From: Draconibacterium aestuarii
GTDB taxonomy: Bacteria; Bacteroidota; Bacteroidia; Bacteroidales; Prolixibacteraceae
Length of the DNA: 64,000 nucleotides
Reading direction: 5' to 3'
NCBI GenBank assembly: GCA_026671195.1
Contig: JAPOHD010000003.1
Location: 1 to 64,000, forward strand
Part shown: piece after piece, positions 1 to 7,579 of the stretch
Layout of the letters: the number at the start of each line of letters is the position of its first letter
Position numbering within the stretch: position 1 is the first letter of the stretch
Program-made: the position numbers and the translations under genes
The notes under the pieces: model-generated
What the model was told of the DNA's origin: nothing
The model's database searches: none
What the model saw: only the letters and a program-made list of their open reading frames with translations

Positions 1-86
1 ACAAACAAAATGGTATAACAACACTGATACATTATGTGATTTATGAATGTATGAACTTTCACGCATACACAAATTTACTAAATTAA

Positions 87-113
87 CGCTGCAAGCAGCG
101 GGGAACTAACCCC
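87..113. repeat. REP-like double hairpin
   Basis: CGCTGC-AA-GCAGCG is followed directly by GGGG-AACTAA-CCCC, so two small hairpins stand side by side. The layout resembles other GC-rich intergenic hairpins in this window (16317 and the paired copies at 18.7 and 24.7 kb). The function is unknown, and the 217 bases at the left edge hold no gene that I can support. Confidence 0.4.
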
Positions 114-131
114 GAAGTGATTAGAAAATTT

Positions 132-165
132 AAAAAGCCGACTGAATTCTTATTCAGCCGGCTTA
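132..165 (-). terminator. Rho-independent terminator of the SQR-like gene
   Basis: On the minus strand an 11-bp stem (AGCCGGCTGAA pairing with TTCAGTCGGCT, one G-U pair, 6-base loop) is followed by TTTTT. It lies about 55 bases after the stop codon of the flavoprotein gene ending at 218. Confidence 0.8.
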
Positions 166-217
166 TATAAATCCGTTAAAACTATATCTCGGTGTTGATT
201 TCCGTTATTTGGTACAT

Positions 218-1570
218 TTATATCAAACCTTTTAACATGCCATGGTAATACATGGGTTTTAAACCATGTTTTTTAAGCACCCACCACATGCCTTTTTCCA
301 CTCCCGGATCGAGCCATGAGATGGTCGGCATAATCTCTTTGTCGTAACCAAATTCACACATTAACACTTTTCCATATTCAGTAACAATGGGGCAGGCTGT
401 GTAGCCATTGTACTTTTGCTCCGGTTCATTGCCTTCCATTAACGAAACCAAATTAGCAGCTGCGATTGGTGCCTGCATTCGAATTGCTGCACCGGTTTTA
501 CTGGTTGGGAGTGAAGATACATCTCCAAAAGAAATAACATTTTTGTATTTATTATGTACCATGGTTTCCTTGTCGACATCTACCCAACCGCCGAATTTTA
601 AATCGCCCTCCTGAGTTGCCAATGGCGACTTTTTTACAAAATCGGGAGTGCTCATTGGCGGAACAAAATGTAAGAAATAGTAGTCCACAACCACCTTTTC
701 GTAATTTGCCGATGAAGGTGTTGGTGCTAAAGTTGGCTCGGGTAGTTCTTCAAAAGTAGCTTTTTTACCATAGGTATCAACCGCTACCAAACGATGTTTT
801 AAATGGGGTGTAATCGCTTTTTCATTGTACAACGTTGCCAGACGATCGCCATAAAGATCGGGCGTCATTAATGTTGCACCGTTGTTATAATAATCGAAAG
901 TTTTCCCGGTACGCGCATCCTTTTTGCGCAGGTAACTATCGGTAATAAAAGTTATTTTTTTGGGTGCACCTCCACATTTTAGTTTGGTGTAGGTATCGGT
1001 AAAAACCAGCTTTGTTTCCTTTTTATTTTCCAACTTTTGAATGGCTTCAAAACAACGTTGAGCCCCATCGTAATCGTAAATACAATGCGCATTCCCTTCC
1101 CCCAAATTCTTTCGCGAAATACCTTCCACCAGATCAAAATTCATTTGACCACCGGGAACCAAAACAAGATAATCGAATGAAATGGTGCCCGAGCTTTTTG
1201 TAACCACTTTGTTACTCTCGGGATTTAAATCCTGAACCGAATCTTTTAACCAGGTAACTCCTCTCGGGATCAACTTCGATGTGGGTTCTGCCACATCTTT
1301 TGCGTTAAAAATTCCGGCAGCAATCAGTGTAAATCCGGGCTGATACAAATGAATCTCATTGGGTTCGATAATGGTTATATCCTTATCGCGGAGCATATTT
1401 GAAAGGTAAGCAGCCATAGTAATTCCGGCAGCTCCTCCACCTACAATAACAATTTTAGCTTTTGCTGTACTCTGGTTTATATATTTATAACCCTGTCGGG
1501 CCACAATTAATCCGCCAAGCCCCAGCGCACTGGTTTTAATAAACTTACGTCGTGTCTGATTCTTCTTCAT
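218..1570 (-). CDS. Tat-exported FAD/NAD(P)-dependent oxidoreductase, sulfide:quinone oxidoreductase-like
   Basis: This 450-residue flavoprotein probably oxidises sulfide or a related reduced sulfur compound and passes electrons to quinone. Residues 7-8 are the RR of a twin-arginine signal (TRRKFIK) followed by a hydrophobic stretch, so export or membrane attachment is likely. An FAD-binding GGGAAG lies at 44-49. Two cysteines sit where type II sulfide:quinone oxidoreductases have their redox pair: Cys199 in KCGGAPKK and Cys393 in YTACPIVTEYGK. The C-terminal CEFGYD and aromatic tail also fit that family. A terminator follows, and the next gene upstream has its own terminator, so it seems to be transcribed alone. 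The start is the ATG giving a short basic n-region before RR. It could instead be a flavocytochrome-c-type dehydrogenase, but the Cys spacing favours SQR. Seen: motifs. Known: SQR family roles. Inferred: substrate. Confidence 0.8.
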   Translation of the reverse strand: MKKNQTRRKFIKTSALGLGGLIVARQGYKYINQSTAKAKIVIVGGGAAGITMAAYLSNMLRDKDITIIEPNEIHLYQPGFTLIAAGIFNAKDVAEPTSKLIPRGVTWLKDSVQDLNPESNKVVTKSSGTISFDYLVLVPGGQMNFDLVEGISRKNLGEGNAHCIYDYDGAQRCFEAIQKLENKKETKLVFTDTYTKLKCGGAPKKITFITDSYLRKKDARTGKTFDYYNNGATLMTPDLYGDRLATLYNEKAITPHLKHRLVAVDTYGKKATFEELPEPTLAPTPSSANYEKVVVDYYFLHFVPPMSTPDFVKKSPLATQEGDLKFGGWVDVDKETMVHNKYKNVISFGDVSSLPTSKTGAAIRMQAPIAAANLVSLMEGNEPEQKYNGYTACPIVTEYGKVLMCEFGYDKEIMPTISWLDPGVEKGMWWVLKKHGLKPMYYHGMLKGLI

Positions 1571-1886
1571 GTATTTTTGGGTTTATAAAATTTTAAACAA
1601 AAAATGAAATTATTATTGTTTACACAAGGACTTTAACTTCAACAGGGATTTTTTAATATTTTTTAGCTTCTTGTTTTTATGTTAGTATTGTTGAGATGAA
1701 TAACAAGGGATGCTTATAAACTAATTGCGCCTTGAATTCTACAATCAATTAATTTTTCATAGCTCCTATTGCCAAACAATTTTCCAAGAAATGCGTGGTG
1801 CAATATTTACTCTAAAAAGTATACCAAAAAAGGCAGTTACTACACTGAGTAACTGCCTTTCGGAAATATATTAAAGTTGTGATCTC
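1571..1886. other. intergenic region, 316 b
   Basis: This region holds the promoter side of the SQR-like gene and the 3' side of the next minus-strand lipoprotein gene, including the terminator at 1825-1862. I see no small ORF or RNA in the AT-rich remainder. Confidence 0.5.
1825..1862 (-). terminator. terminator after NigD-like lipoprotein
   Basis: A near-perfect stem, AAAGGCAGTTACT with AGTAACTGCCTTT, closes a short loop and is flanked by A and T runs on both sides. On the minus strand it ends in TTTTTT about 25 bases after the stop codon at 1887. Confidence 0.85.
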
Positions 1887-2546
1887 CTAGAATTCGAACC
1901 CTGTTTCAAATTCAGCTTCTTCACCGTCAACATCGGTATATTTGATAACCAACTTAGCTCCTTCTGCAATTTCTACATCTAAAGTAGCCAGGCTGAATTG
2001 AGCAATTTGAGTAAGATCGTCAGTACCGTTGTCAAGGTTAACATCATGTATCAAAGTTAATACTACGCTGTCTGAAGCAGTTTCGAAATCAGCAGCATCG
2101 TAAGCCAATTCACTCCAGTGGCTGTCTTTACCACCTACGTATGACATTGTAATTGTGATAATTCCGTTTTCAACAGTTACATCCTCAATAGTAATTCCGT
2201 CGTTAGAAGCAGTAACGTCGTCTAACTCAACAATACTTTCAACCTTAGCATAAGAAATTGCAACCAGATTAACATTGATACCTAAACCAACTTCAGGAGT
2301 TTGAGAATACTCCATTTTGTACCATGCGTAATCAGCAACATCTCCGTTATCCTTTGCCAGGTTTTCTACAACATCAAATTGTACGCTGTCAAGGCTAATA
2401 ATAGATGCTCCGTCGAAGTTGGCTGTTTCTGCCATTACAACAGTACCTGCAAAATCAGGAATTGTTTCCACTTTGTCATCATCTTTACAACTCATCATCA
2501 CCAATGCAGCAAGTGCTACCAAAATTCCTTTTTTCAAAATTTTCAT
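1887..2546 (-). CDS. NigD-like lipoprotein
   Basis: This is a 219-residue lipoprotein with a clear lipobox (VMMSC, Cys20) followed by KDDDK, the acidic +2 region typical of surface-directed Bacteroidota lipoproteins. The beta-rich body ends in a domain with the pattern SVVLTLIHD...QFSLATLDV that is shared with the neighbouring lipoprotein at 2855-3601, so the two look like diverged paralogues of the NigD-like family (N-terminal OB-like plus C-terminal beta domain). The role of this family is not established. It has its own terminator downstream and about 310 bases upstream, so it is probably monocistronic. The C-terminus EFETGFEF is not a T9SS signal. Confidence 0.7.
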   Translation of the reverse strand: MKILKKGILVALAALVMMSCKDDDKVETIPDFAGTVVMAETANFDGASIISLDSVQFDVVENLAKDNGDVADYAWYKMEYSQTPEVGLGINVNLVAISYAKVESIVELDDVTASNDGITIEDVTVENGIITITMSYVGGKDSHWSELAYDAADFETASDSVVLTLIHDVNLDNGTDDLTQIAQFSLATLDVEIAEGAKLVIKYTDVDGEEAEFETGFEF

Positions 2547-2854
2547 TGTTCTAAATTTTAATTGTTTTTTATATTAAGTAATCTGCAAACTGTTTCTTCA
2601 ATGCGTCATTTTTTGAAACATACAACTACTAGATGGTAGGTTTTTAAAAAGGTTGCGTTAAAAGTTGTGCTTTTTAAAAAAAAACATACCCCCACAACTT
2701 AACACACTCGCTGCTTGATTTTTATGCATATAATTTTTTGCAACTATTTTTACTCTTCCGTATTACCCCTAATAAAACAAGTCATCTTTCGTATGTCATA
2801 AAAACAAAAAAGCACCCCGAAAGGTGCTTTTCTATCCATATATTACAAAGATGA
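2547..2854. other. intergenic region, 308 b
   Basis: It contains the upstream region of the NigD-like gene and the terminator of the next gene (2806-2832). AAAAAGGTTGCG near 2646 also occurs upstream of the next lipoprotein gene (near 3683), so it may be a shared control element of the two paralogues. Confidence 0.4.
2806..2832 (-). terminator. terminator after second NigD-like lipoprotein
   Basis: The stem AAAAGCACC/GGTGCTTTT has a five-base loop and lies about 23 bases after the stop codon at 2855. On the minus strand it is followed by a T-rich tail. Confidence 0.8.
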
Positions 2855-3601
2855 TTACTTAACCAAACCTGAAATATCCTCAGTTTTAAACGACTTACTT
2901 ACCGGTGTTTTCACCAGGTATTCGTAGGTCAGCACTTTATTGTACTGGTACTCTCCTGCCTTATCCAAGGCTCTTACAAATACATCGACTGATGTTTGCC
3001 CGGGCACTTGCAATTCCGAAATATCAAATGAAGCTACACTCCACTGTAAATAATTATAAGGATCGTCATTTTTGTTGTGTTTCAACTCAAGGATGATTGC
3101 TCCATCTTCAGTTTCTAGGTCTTCGGTATCTTTTACAAGGTTAATGTAATGTACTCTGCTACCACCACCGTATTCAAACTGAACATTCAGGTAATCATCT
3201 GTAAACCATGTATCCGTAATTGAAACGGCATCGTTACCAATCGAATCTTTTACTTCCTCTGTTGTTTCTTCAGTGAAATTAAAGATCGGTTTTGTCAGAA
3301 TTTCTGTCAATGAGTTAATTTTCACATAATAATCGTAGGAGCCATCAGTAACATCACCCAGAATGGTATAGTTTACAAATACGCGCATTCCGTCTTCCAG
3401 ATTTTTGGAGCTTACATTACTCGCCGATGGCCAAAGGTCATCTCCAGAATCGGTAGTAACATAAAAGTAGTCATCAGTTAAATTCACTGTTCCTGTAGTA
3501 ATCCAATATTTACCCAAAGAGTAACCATCATCGTCATTACAGCTCATCAAAAACAAACTGATAAGTGCAATGATAAATCCATTTTTTAATAATTGTTTCA
3601 T
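2855..3601 (-). CDS. NigD-like lipoprotein, paralogue of its neighbour
   Basis: This 248-residue lipoprotein has a lipobox LFLMSC (Cys21) followed by NDDD, again an acidic surface-export type. Residues about 30-105 form a beta-rich domain. Residues about 165-230 carry GAIILELKHN...QWSVASFDISEL, aligning by eye with SVVLTLIHD...QFSLATLDV of the 1887-2546 gene, which supports NigD-like family membership and a local duplication. It stands alone between terminators. Its function is unknown, and a role in outer-membrane or capsule biology would be guesswork. Confidence 0.7.
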   Translation of the reverse strand: MKQLLKNGFIIALISLFLMSCNDDDGYSLGKYWITTGTVNLTDDYFYVTTDSGDDLWPSASNVSSKNLEDGMRVFVNYTILGDVTDGSYDYYVKINSLTEILTKPIFNFTEETTEEVKDSIGNDAVSITDTWFTDDYLNVQFEYGGGSRVHYINLVKDTEDLETEDGAIILELKHNKNDDPYNYLQWSVASFDISELQVPGQTSVDVFVRALDKAGEYQYNKVLTYEYLVKTPVSKSFKTEDISGLVK

Positions 3602-4047
3602 AATCCTTTTTCTTTAATTGTTATCCTGTTTATATGATATGCTTTTAATTCAAAATGTATTATTTAGATGAAACTATTTGAAAAAGGTTGCGTGCCCTTC
3701 AAATTTTTTTCAGAATAATAGAGCTGTCATCACCTATCATTCAAATATTTACACAGCCAAAACATCTTCATTAATTTTGAGAATATCAATATTTTCAGGC
3801 ATTCCCGGGATATTAGTAAATCCGGAATTTAAATTTCAGCTTAAAATGCGATAAATAAAAACTACTTTAAAACTTTAGGCCTTTGGGTAAAAGCGTATTA
3901 ACTTTTATAAAAAAAATGCAACTGAATGAGCCTTACAAATATATCAGCTTTCATTAAAGTTGAACCTACAATCTAATTGACGAGATGCACCTCTTCTATA
4001 TTACCATTCGGTTTAAATAATACTGAAGATATAACTAAGCTTTCAAA
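3602..4047. other. intergenic region, 446 b
   Basis: It is AT-rich with no convincing ORF. It holds the upstream region of the NigD-like gene, including TTGAAAAAGGTTGCG near 3680, which matches a motif upstream of the paralogous gene. Nothing else stands out. Confidence 0.4.
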
Positions 4048-4512
4048 TTATTCTTTAGGAAGAAAATGTTTAAACCGTTCGTGATATACTTCCAATTGTT
4101 CACGAGGTAAATTCTGCTCGTAACGAACACAGTTACCGTGCTTGTCCAGAAATAATTTCAAACTGAACACATTCTGCTGATAAATAGAATATTGCGGATC
4201 ATTCGTCTCCTTGTTTACATTACTCGTATAGGTAACCCCCTCTCGTTTGCCAGACAAATCGGTATTAAAGTTGTATGTAATATTTGATTTATTAGGTGTT
4301 AAAAACATCCCCTTACTATAGTGTTCATATATCATAACTTTTCCGCCTTCACGATCCAGGATGATTTTTGTCGGCGGTCCGAGTCTGGAGAATAAAGTTA
4401 TTTCGTTTTGTCCGATAACTGAGTTCCGAAATTCTTTGTCGGTCATTTTATTTGTCGATGCACAAGAACTTAAAAGTACGATCAGGATCGATAATAAAAA
4501 TAAATTTTTCAT
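4048..4512 (-). CDS. small lipoprotein, possibly BamE/SmpA-like
   Basis: This 154-residue lipoprotein has lipobox VLLSSC (Cys17). The segment IGQNEITLFSRLGPPTKI followed by a beta hairpin (KVMIYEHYS) resembles the N-terminal helix-turn-strand of BamE/SmpA-like outer-membrane assembly lipoproteins, where a conserved G-x-P follows a helix. That similarity is by eye only. The rest has no motif I recognise. No partner gene of the BAM complex is nearby, so a generic envelope role is the most that can be said. Confidence 0.5.
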   Translation of the reverse strand: MKNLFLLSILIVLLSSCASTNKMTDKEFRNSVIGQNEITLFSRLGPPTKIILDREGGKVMIYEHYSKGMFLTPNKSNITYNFNTDLSGKREGVTYTSNVNKETNDPQYSIYQQNVFSLKLFLDKHGNCVRYEQNLPREQLEVYHERFKHFLPKE

Positions 4513-5207
4513 GACGAGTTAACTTTTGGATGAAAGGACTAGTCTTGATACGAAAAAATATACAGAAATGTTAGGTGGTTAATTCTTGATTTTAAGTAAA
4601 CGCATAAACAAAAACCATTTCTGGCTGACCTCTTGTGCCCCCCGATTTTAAGAAGTTGTAACCTATACATTAATTTTAGCGCAATGTACTACTTATCCTA
4701 CTTAAGCTAGGAATCCAGAATGAATAGGAAGTTGCAATAACAGTTTAAAGTTGCTAAATAAATTATCCTTTTTTAAAACCACTAAAAAACAAAACACTTT
4801 CACATATTGACTAAGTCCATATATTTCAGTAACTTGTATGCAAATAACCATTAAATCATGAATATTGCCAATGTCCTCCTGATAATTTTCAAGTTATACT
4901 ACTTACAAAATTATACTATTGTCTTTCGTTAAATAAATGGACTTTCTTAATCCTTATCAAACTCTAAAATGAAAATAACTTATATTAACCCACAGTTTCA
5001 TTTGACGATAAATCCACGCGAAAAAGGAGTTGATAGATCTTTGTGTATTTACGGCCTAAAAACAGCATTGAAAAGTGCCTTTATAATCAGTCAACTTAAA
5101 GTAAGAATGTAAATCGTTTTATACATGACGATGAATTTGTTACGCAAGATTTATCCTGAAATTAATCCGATCAATATTACAGGTATGAAAAACGAAATCA
5201 AAACAAC
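4513..5207. other. intergenic region, 695 b, with unassigned short ORFs
   Basis: This is an AT-rich stretch. It holds a decayed copy of the tRNA-Asn-tail repeat (4627-4669) and two short plus-strand ORFs. The first is 4969-5112 (47 codons, beginning MKITYINPQFHL), which resembles no family I know. The second is 5125-5211 (28 codons), whose stop overlaps the ATG at 5208 as ATGA, so it could be a leader peptide coupled to the next gene. Neither is secure enough to call a gene. Confidence 0.35.
4627..4669 (-). repeat. tRNA-Asn-tail repeat, decayed copy A
   Basis: GACCTCTTGT, then GCCCCCC, then AAGAAGTTGTAACCT follows the order of the better copies (terminator half-stem, GGCTCCCC, AAGTTGCAACCT) but with many changes and no complete hairpin. 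Confidence 0.4.
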
Positions 5208-5462
5208 ATGAATGTAGAACAATTAAAAAAAGTGATGAAATATCATCTGGCAAATTTCAACGACGAAGGAGTTGAAATCAACAACGACACCATCCACAAT
5301 ACAGTGCTGAGTGCCATCGATGGTTACGGGAATGCAAATTCCAAATATATCTATCGCGCAGTTATCCGATGGACACTGAAAAAGAACGGACACGAAGACA
5401 AGCCCTGGCCGTCTGATTGGTTTGATCAGAGTGTTGCCTATTTGGCACCCAAAATCATTTAA
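5208..5462 (+). CDS. hypothetical protein, 84 aa
   Basis: This is a small soluble acidic/charged protein with no signal peptide or membrane segment. It looks helical at the N-terminus (NVEQLKKVMKYHLANF) and tryptophan-rich near the end (KPWPSDWFDQ). I do not recognise a family. It begins a plus-strand run that continues with a 21-base gap into an exported protein and then the SIR2/CHAT/TIR genes, so co-transcription with them is possible but unproven. The ATG at 5208 overlaps the stop of a short upstream ORF. Confidence 0.55.
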   Translation: MNVEQLKKVMKYHLANFNDEGVEINNDTIHNTVLSAIDGYGNANSKYIYRAVIRWTLKKNGHEDKPWPSDWFDQSVAYLAPKII

Positions 5463-5483
5463 TTCCTCACAAAAATTAACCTG

Positions 5484-6341
5484 ATGAAAAAAATCCGATC
5501 ACTCTTTTTTATCTGTTTGCTGTCAGTAGCTCAGTTGTCGGTAGCTCAGGAAAAACCACTGCAACTTTCTCTGGGAACCATAAAAACCGTATTGAAGGAA
5601 AATGCGATTGATTTTGGGATTAAATACCTGCAGTCGTACGACAGTTTATTTCAGCAACAGGATATTCTATTTGCCGGTAAAAACAATTTATTTCAGTTTT
5701 CCCCGGAATTTAACGTTCAATCCGGGACCGGCGATGCATTTTCTTCCGTTAATCTGAAATTAACAGGCTTGCTCATGTTTTTTCAAACTACAGAAATTTC
5801 AGAAGTAATCACCCCCTGCACCAACTGTTACATGCACCTACTCCCAGTTAGTGCGGGAATAGAAACCAATAATACGTTTACAGTGGTAAACGGAATTTTT
5901 GAAGCGGGTTATGTTCCCTGGTATCAATCACCCATGATGACAAAGGTTCCCGACTGGTTGAAACATACAAAGGCAGGAATTTTCGTTCAGGCCGGATACA
6001 AATTCAGCCGCGACACAAGCATTGTAGAATCCCAAGGAGGTCAGGCAGATGAAAGCGCAGAAATGGAGGACGACGGCATTCTCCGTTTAAAAGGCAGTTT
6101 TACCATCGATACAAAATCGATATTTACAATTAGCGGAGTGGGTATCGGGATTTTTGGAAGTGCCAATGGTTGGTACGATCTGCTCAACAACGAAGTTTAT
6201 TACCGGCTAGAAGGAACCATGCGTTTTTTTCTGTCGGCGAGCCATGATAAATCTTTTAATCTGAATTACCAGAAAGGTTCCGGGGCCCCCAACTTTAACC
6301 AGGGAGACCAATTTGGTATGGGACTGACCCTAACGTTTTAA
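5484..6341 (+). CDS. exported protein of unknown function, likely outer-membrane or periplasmic
   Basis: The 285-residue product has a Sec signal peptide (MKKIRS, hydrophobic core, cleavage near VAQ at 20-22). The mature part is rich in alternating aromatic and polar residues, and the C-terminus GMGLTLTF ends in phenylalanine, as in outer-membrane beta-barrels. A CxxC pair (Cys112 and Cys115) might bind metal or form a disulfide. No known family is evident. It sits 54 bases before the SIR2 gene on the same strand. An envelope protein would be an odd member of a cytoplasmic defence cassette, so it may simply be the last gene of a separate unit. Confidence 0.6.
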   Translation: MKKIRSLFFICLLSVAQLSVAQEKPLQLSLGTIKTVLKENAIDFGIKYLQSYDSLFQQQDILFAGKNNLFQFSPEFNVQSGTGDAFSSVNLKLTGLLMFFQTTEISEVITPCTNCYMHLLPVSAGIETNNTFTVVNGIFEAGYVPWYQSPMMTKVPDWLKHTKAGIFVQAGYKFSRDTSIVESQGGQADESAEMEDDGILRLKGSFTIDTKSIFTISGVGIGIFGSANGWYDLLNNEVYYRLEGTMRFFLSASHDKSFNLNYQKGSGAPNFNQGDQFGMGLTLTF

Positions 6342-6395
6342 ACGTGCTTTTCTTCATACTTTGCTATGATTTCGTTTTTAAACTAAATATCAACA

Positions 6396-7544
6396 ATGAT
6401 GGAAGCATTAAATCTAGATCAATTAAAAGAGGTTTATAAAAAAAACTACCAGATCGTATTGTATACAGGCTCAGGCGTATCAACATGCCCCAATGAACCG
6501 AAATACGGTATACCAACCTGGATATCATTACTACAAAGAATTGGCGGTTTGCAGGAATCTTCAGATCAAAAAGAAGAAAATCCTTATAAACTGGTAAAAA
6601 TCGCTATTGATAATTGCGGAGGTCTTAAGGAATTTTTCGAAAGGCTACGCCAAATCATTGAAAAAGAGGAGAATTACACTCAAAAATATGGACTTTTAAG
6701 CAAAGCTTTCATCAATAAAGCAAAAACACTTAGTGCAGTTGCTGCCTTTTGTGGAAAACTGGATGGACAGATTGACCATTCACACCTAAAAGATCCACGT
6801 TTTGTTTATTTCCAAACAAAACCAAACCCCAGAATTCAGGCTATATTAACCTCAAACTATGATTGTTTTCTTGAATCGTGCGGTGCTAATTTATTCCGCA
6901 AAAGTCCCTTAAAACCAGTAACTGCAAAAGGATCACTCGCCGGACACCTTAACCGAATACCGGTTTTTCACATTCACGGATATATTCCACACCCTTTCTA
7001 CAAAAGGGAAAGAGAGCCTGAAATAAACGATTTAATCATTACAGAAGAAGATTACAGGAAATACTGGAATGAACAAGATGTTTTTGGAACGACCATGGGA
7101 CCACAAATTCACTATTTGAGGTACTACACCACTGTTTTTATAGGCTTTTCTTTTAACGATGAATTCGTATGTAAATTACTTAGAAAAATATACAAGGATT
7201 ATTTATCAAAAAGAAACAGAACTCATTTTGCTTTTATTGATGAAATATTATATGAGAAACAGGGAGATAATTTCTTCACAGAAATGGGAGTTACACCGGT
7301 TGTTTATAAAAACCATGATGATCTTACTGATTTATTAGGTGAAGTTTATAAAGCCGGGCTACAAAATGAATTACTTAGAACAAAAAATAGAAAAATTGAG
7401 CTGCCCCTACTTTTAACGAAAAAGCATATTTCATCTGGCAAGTCAGTTCGTTTTCCGCTAGAAATGATATGGGATATTTTAATAAACTGCAGACTTGAAT
7501 CCATCACCCGTTCCAAATTCGAAACTCTATTAACAATGTACTAA
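6396..7544 (+). CDS. SIR2-like domain protein, probable NADase effector
   Basis: This 382-residue protein matches the SIR2-like fold used by many bacterial defence NADases. It shows the nucleotide-binding YTGSGVS (23-29), LTSNYD (151-156, with Asn154 where catalytic Asn is expected), FHIHGY (His194) and the late motif FIGFSFND (248-255). It lacks the zinc-binding cysteines of true sirtuin deacetylases, so NAD hydrolysis is more likely than deacetylation. There is no signal peptide, so it should be cytoplasmic. It is the first gene of a tight plus-strand set, with a 35-base gap to the CHAT gene. TACTTTG at 6357-6363 could be the -7 element of a promoter for the set. The C-terminal 60 residues are unassigned and might contact partners. 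Seen: motifs. Known: SIR2 NADases in Thoeris-, DSR- and AVAST-type systems. Inferred: effector role here. Confidence 0.82.
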   Translation: MMEALNLDQLKEVYKKNYQIVLYTGSGVSTCPNEPKYGIPTWISLLQRIGGLQESSDQKEENPYKLVKIAIDNCGGLKEFFERLRQIIEKEENYTQKYGLLSKAFINKAKTLSAVAAFCGKLDGQIDHSHLKDPRFVYFQTKPNPRIQAILTSNYDCFLESCGANLFRKSPLKPVTAKGSLAGHLNRIPVFHIHGYIPHPFYKREREPEINDLIITEEDYRKYWNEQDVFGTTMGPQIHYLRYYTTVFIGFSFNDEFVCKLLRKIYKDYLSKRNRTHFAFIDEILYEKQGDNFFTEMGVTPVVYKNHDDLTDLLGEVYKAGLQNELLRTKNRKIELPLLLTKKHISSGKSVRFPLEMIWDILINCRLESITRSKFETLLTMY

Positions 7545-7579
7545 TTGAAAAGAAGTCTATATTACATAAAATCACAACT

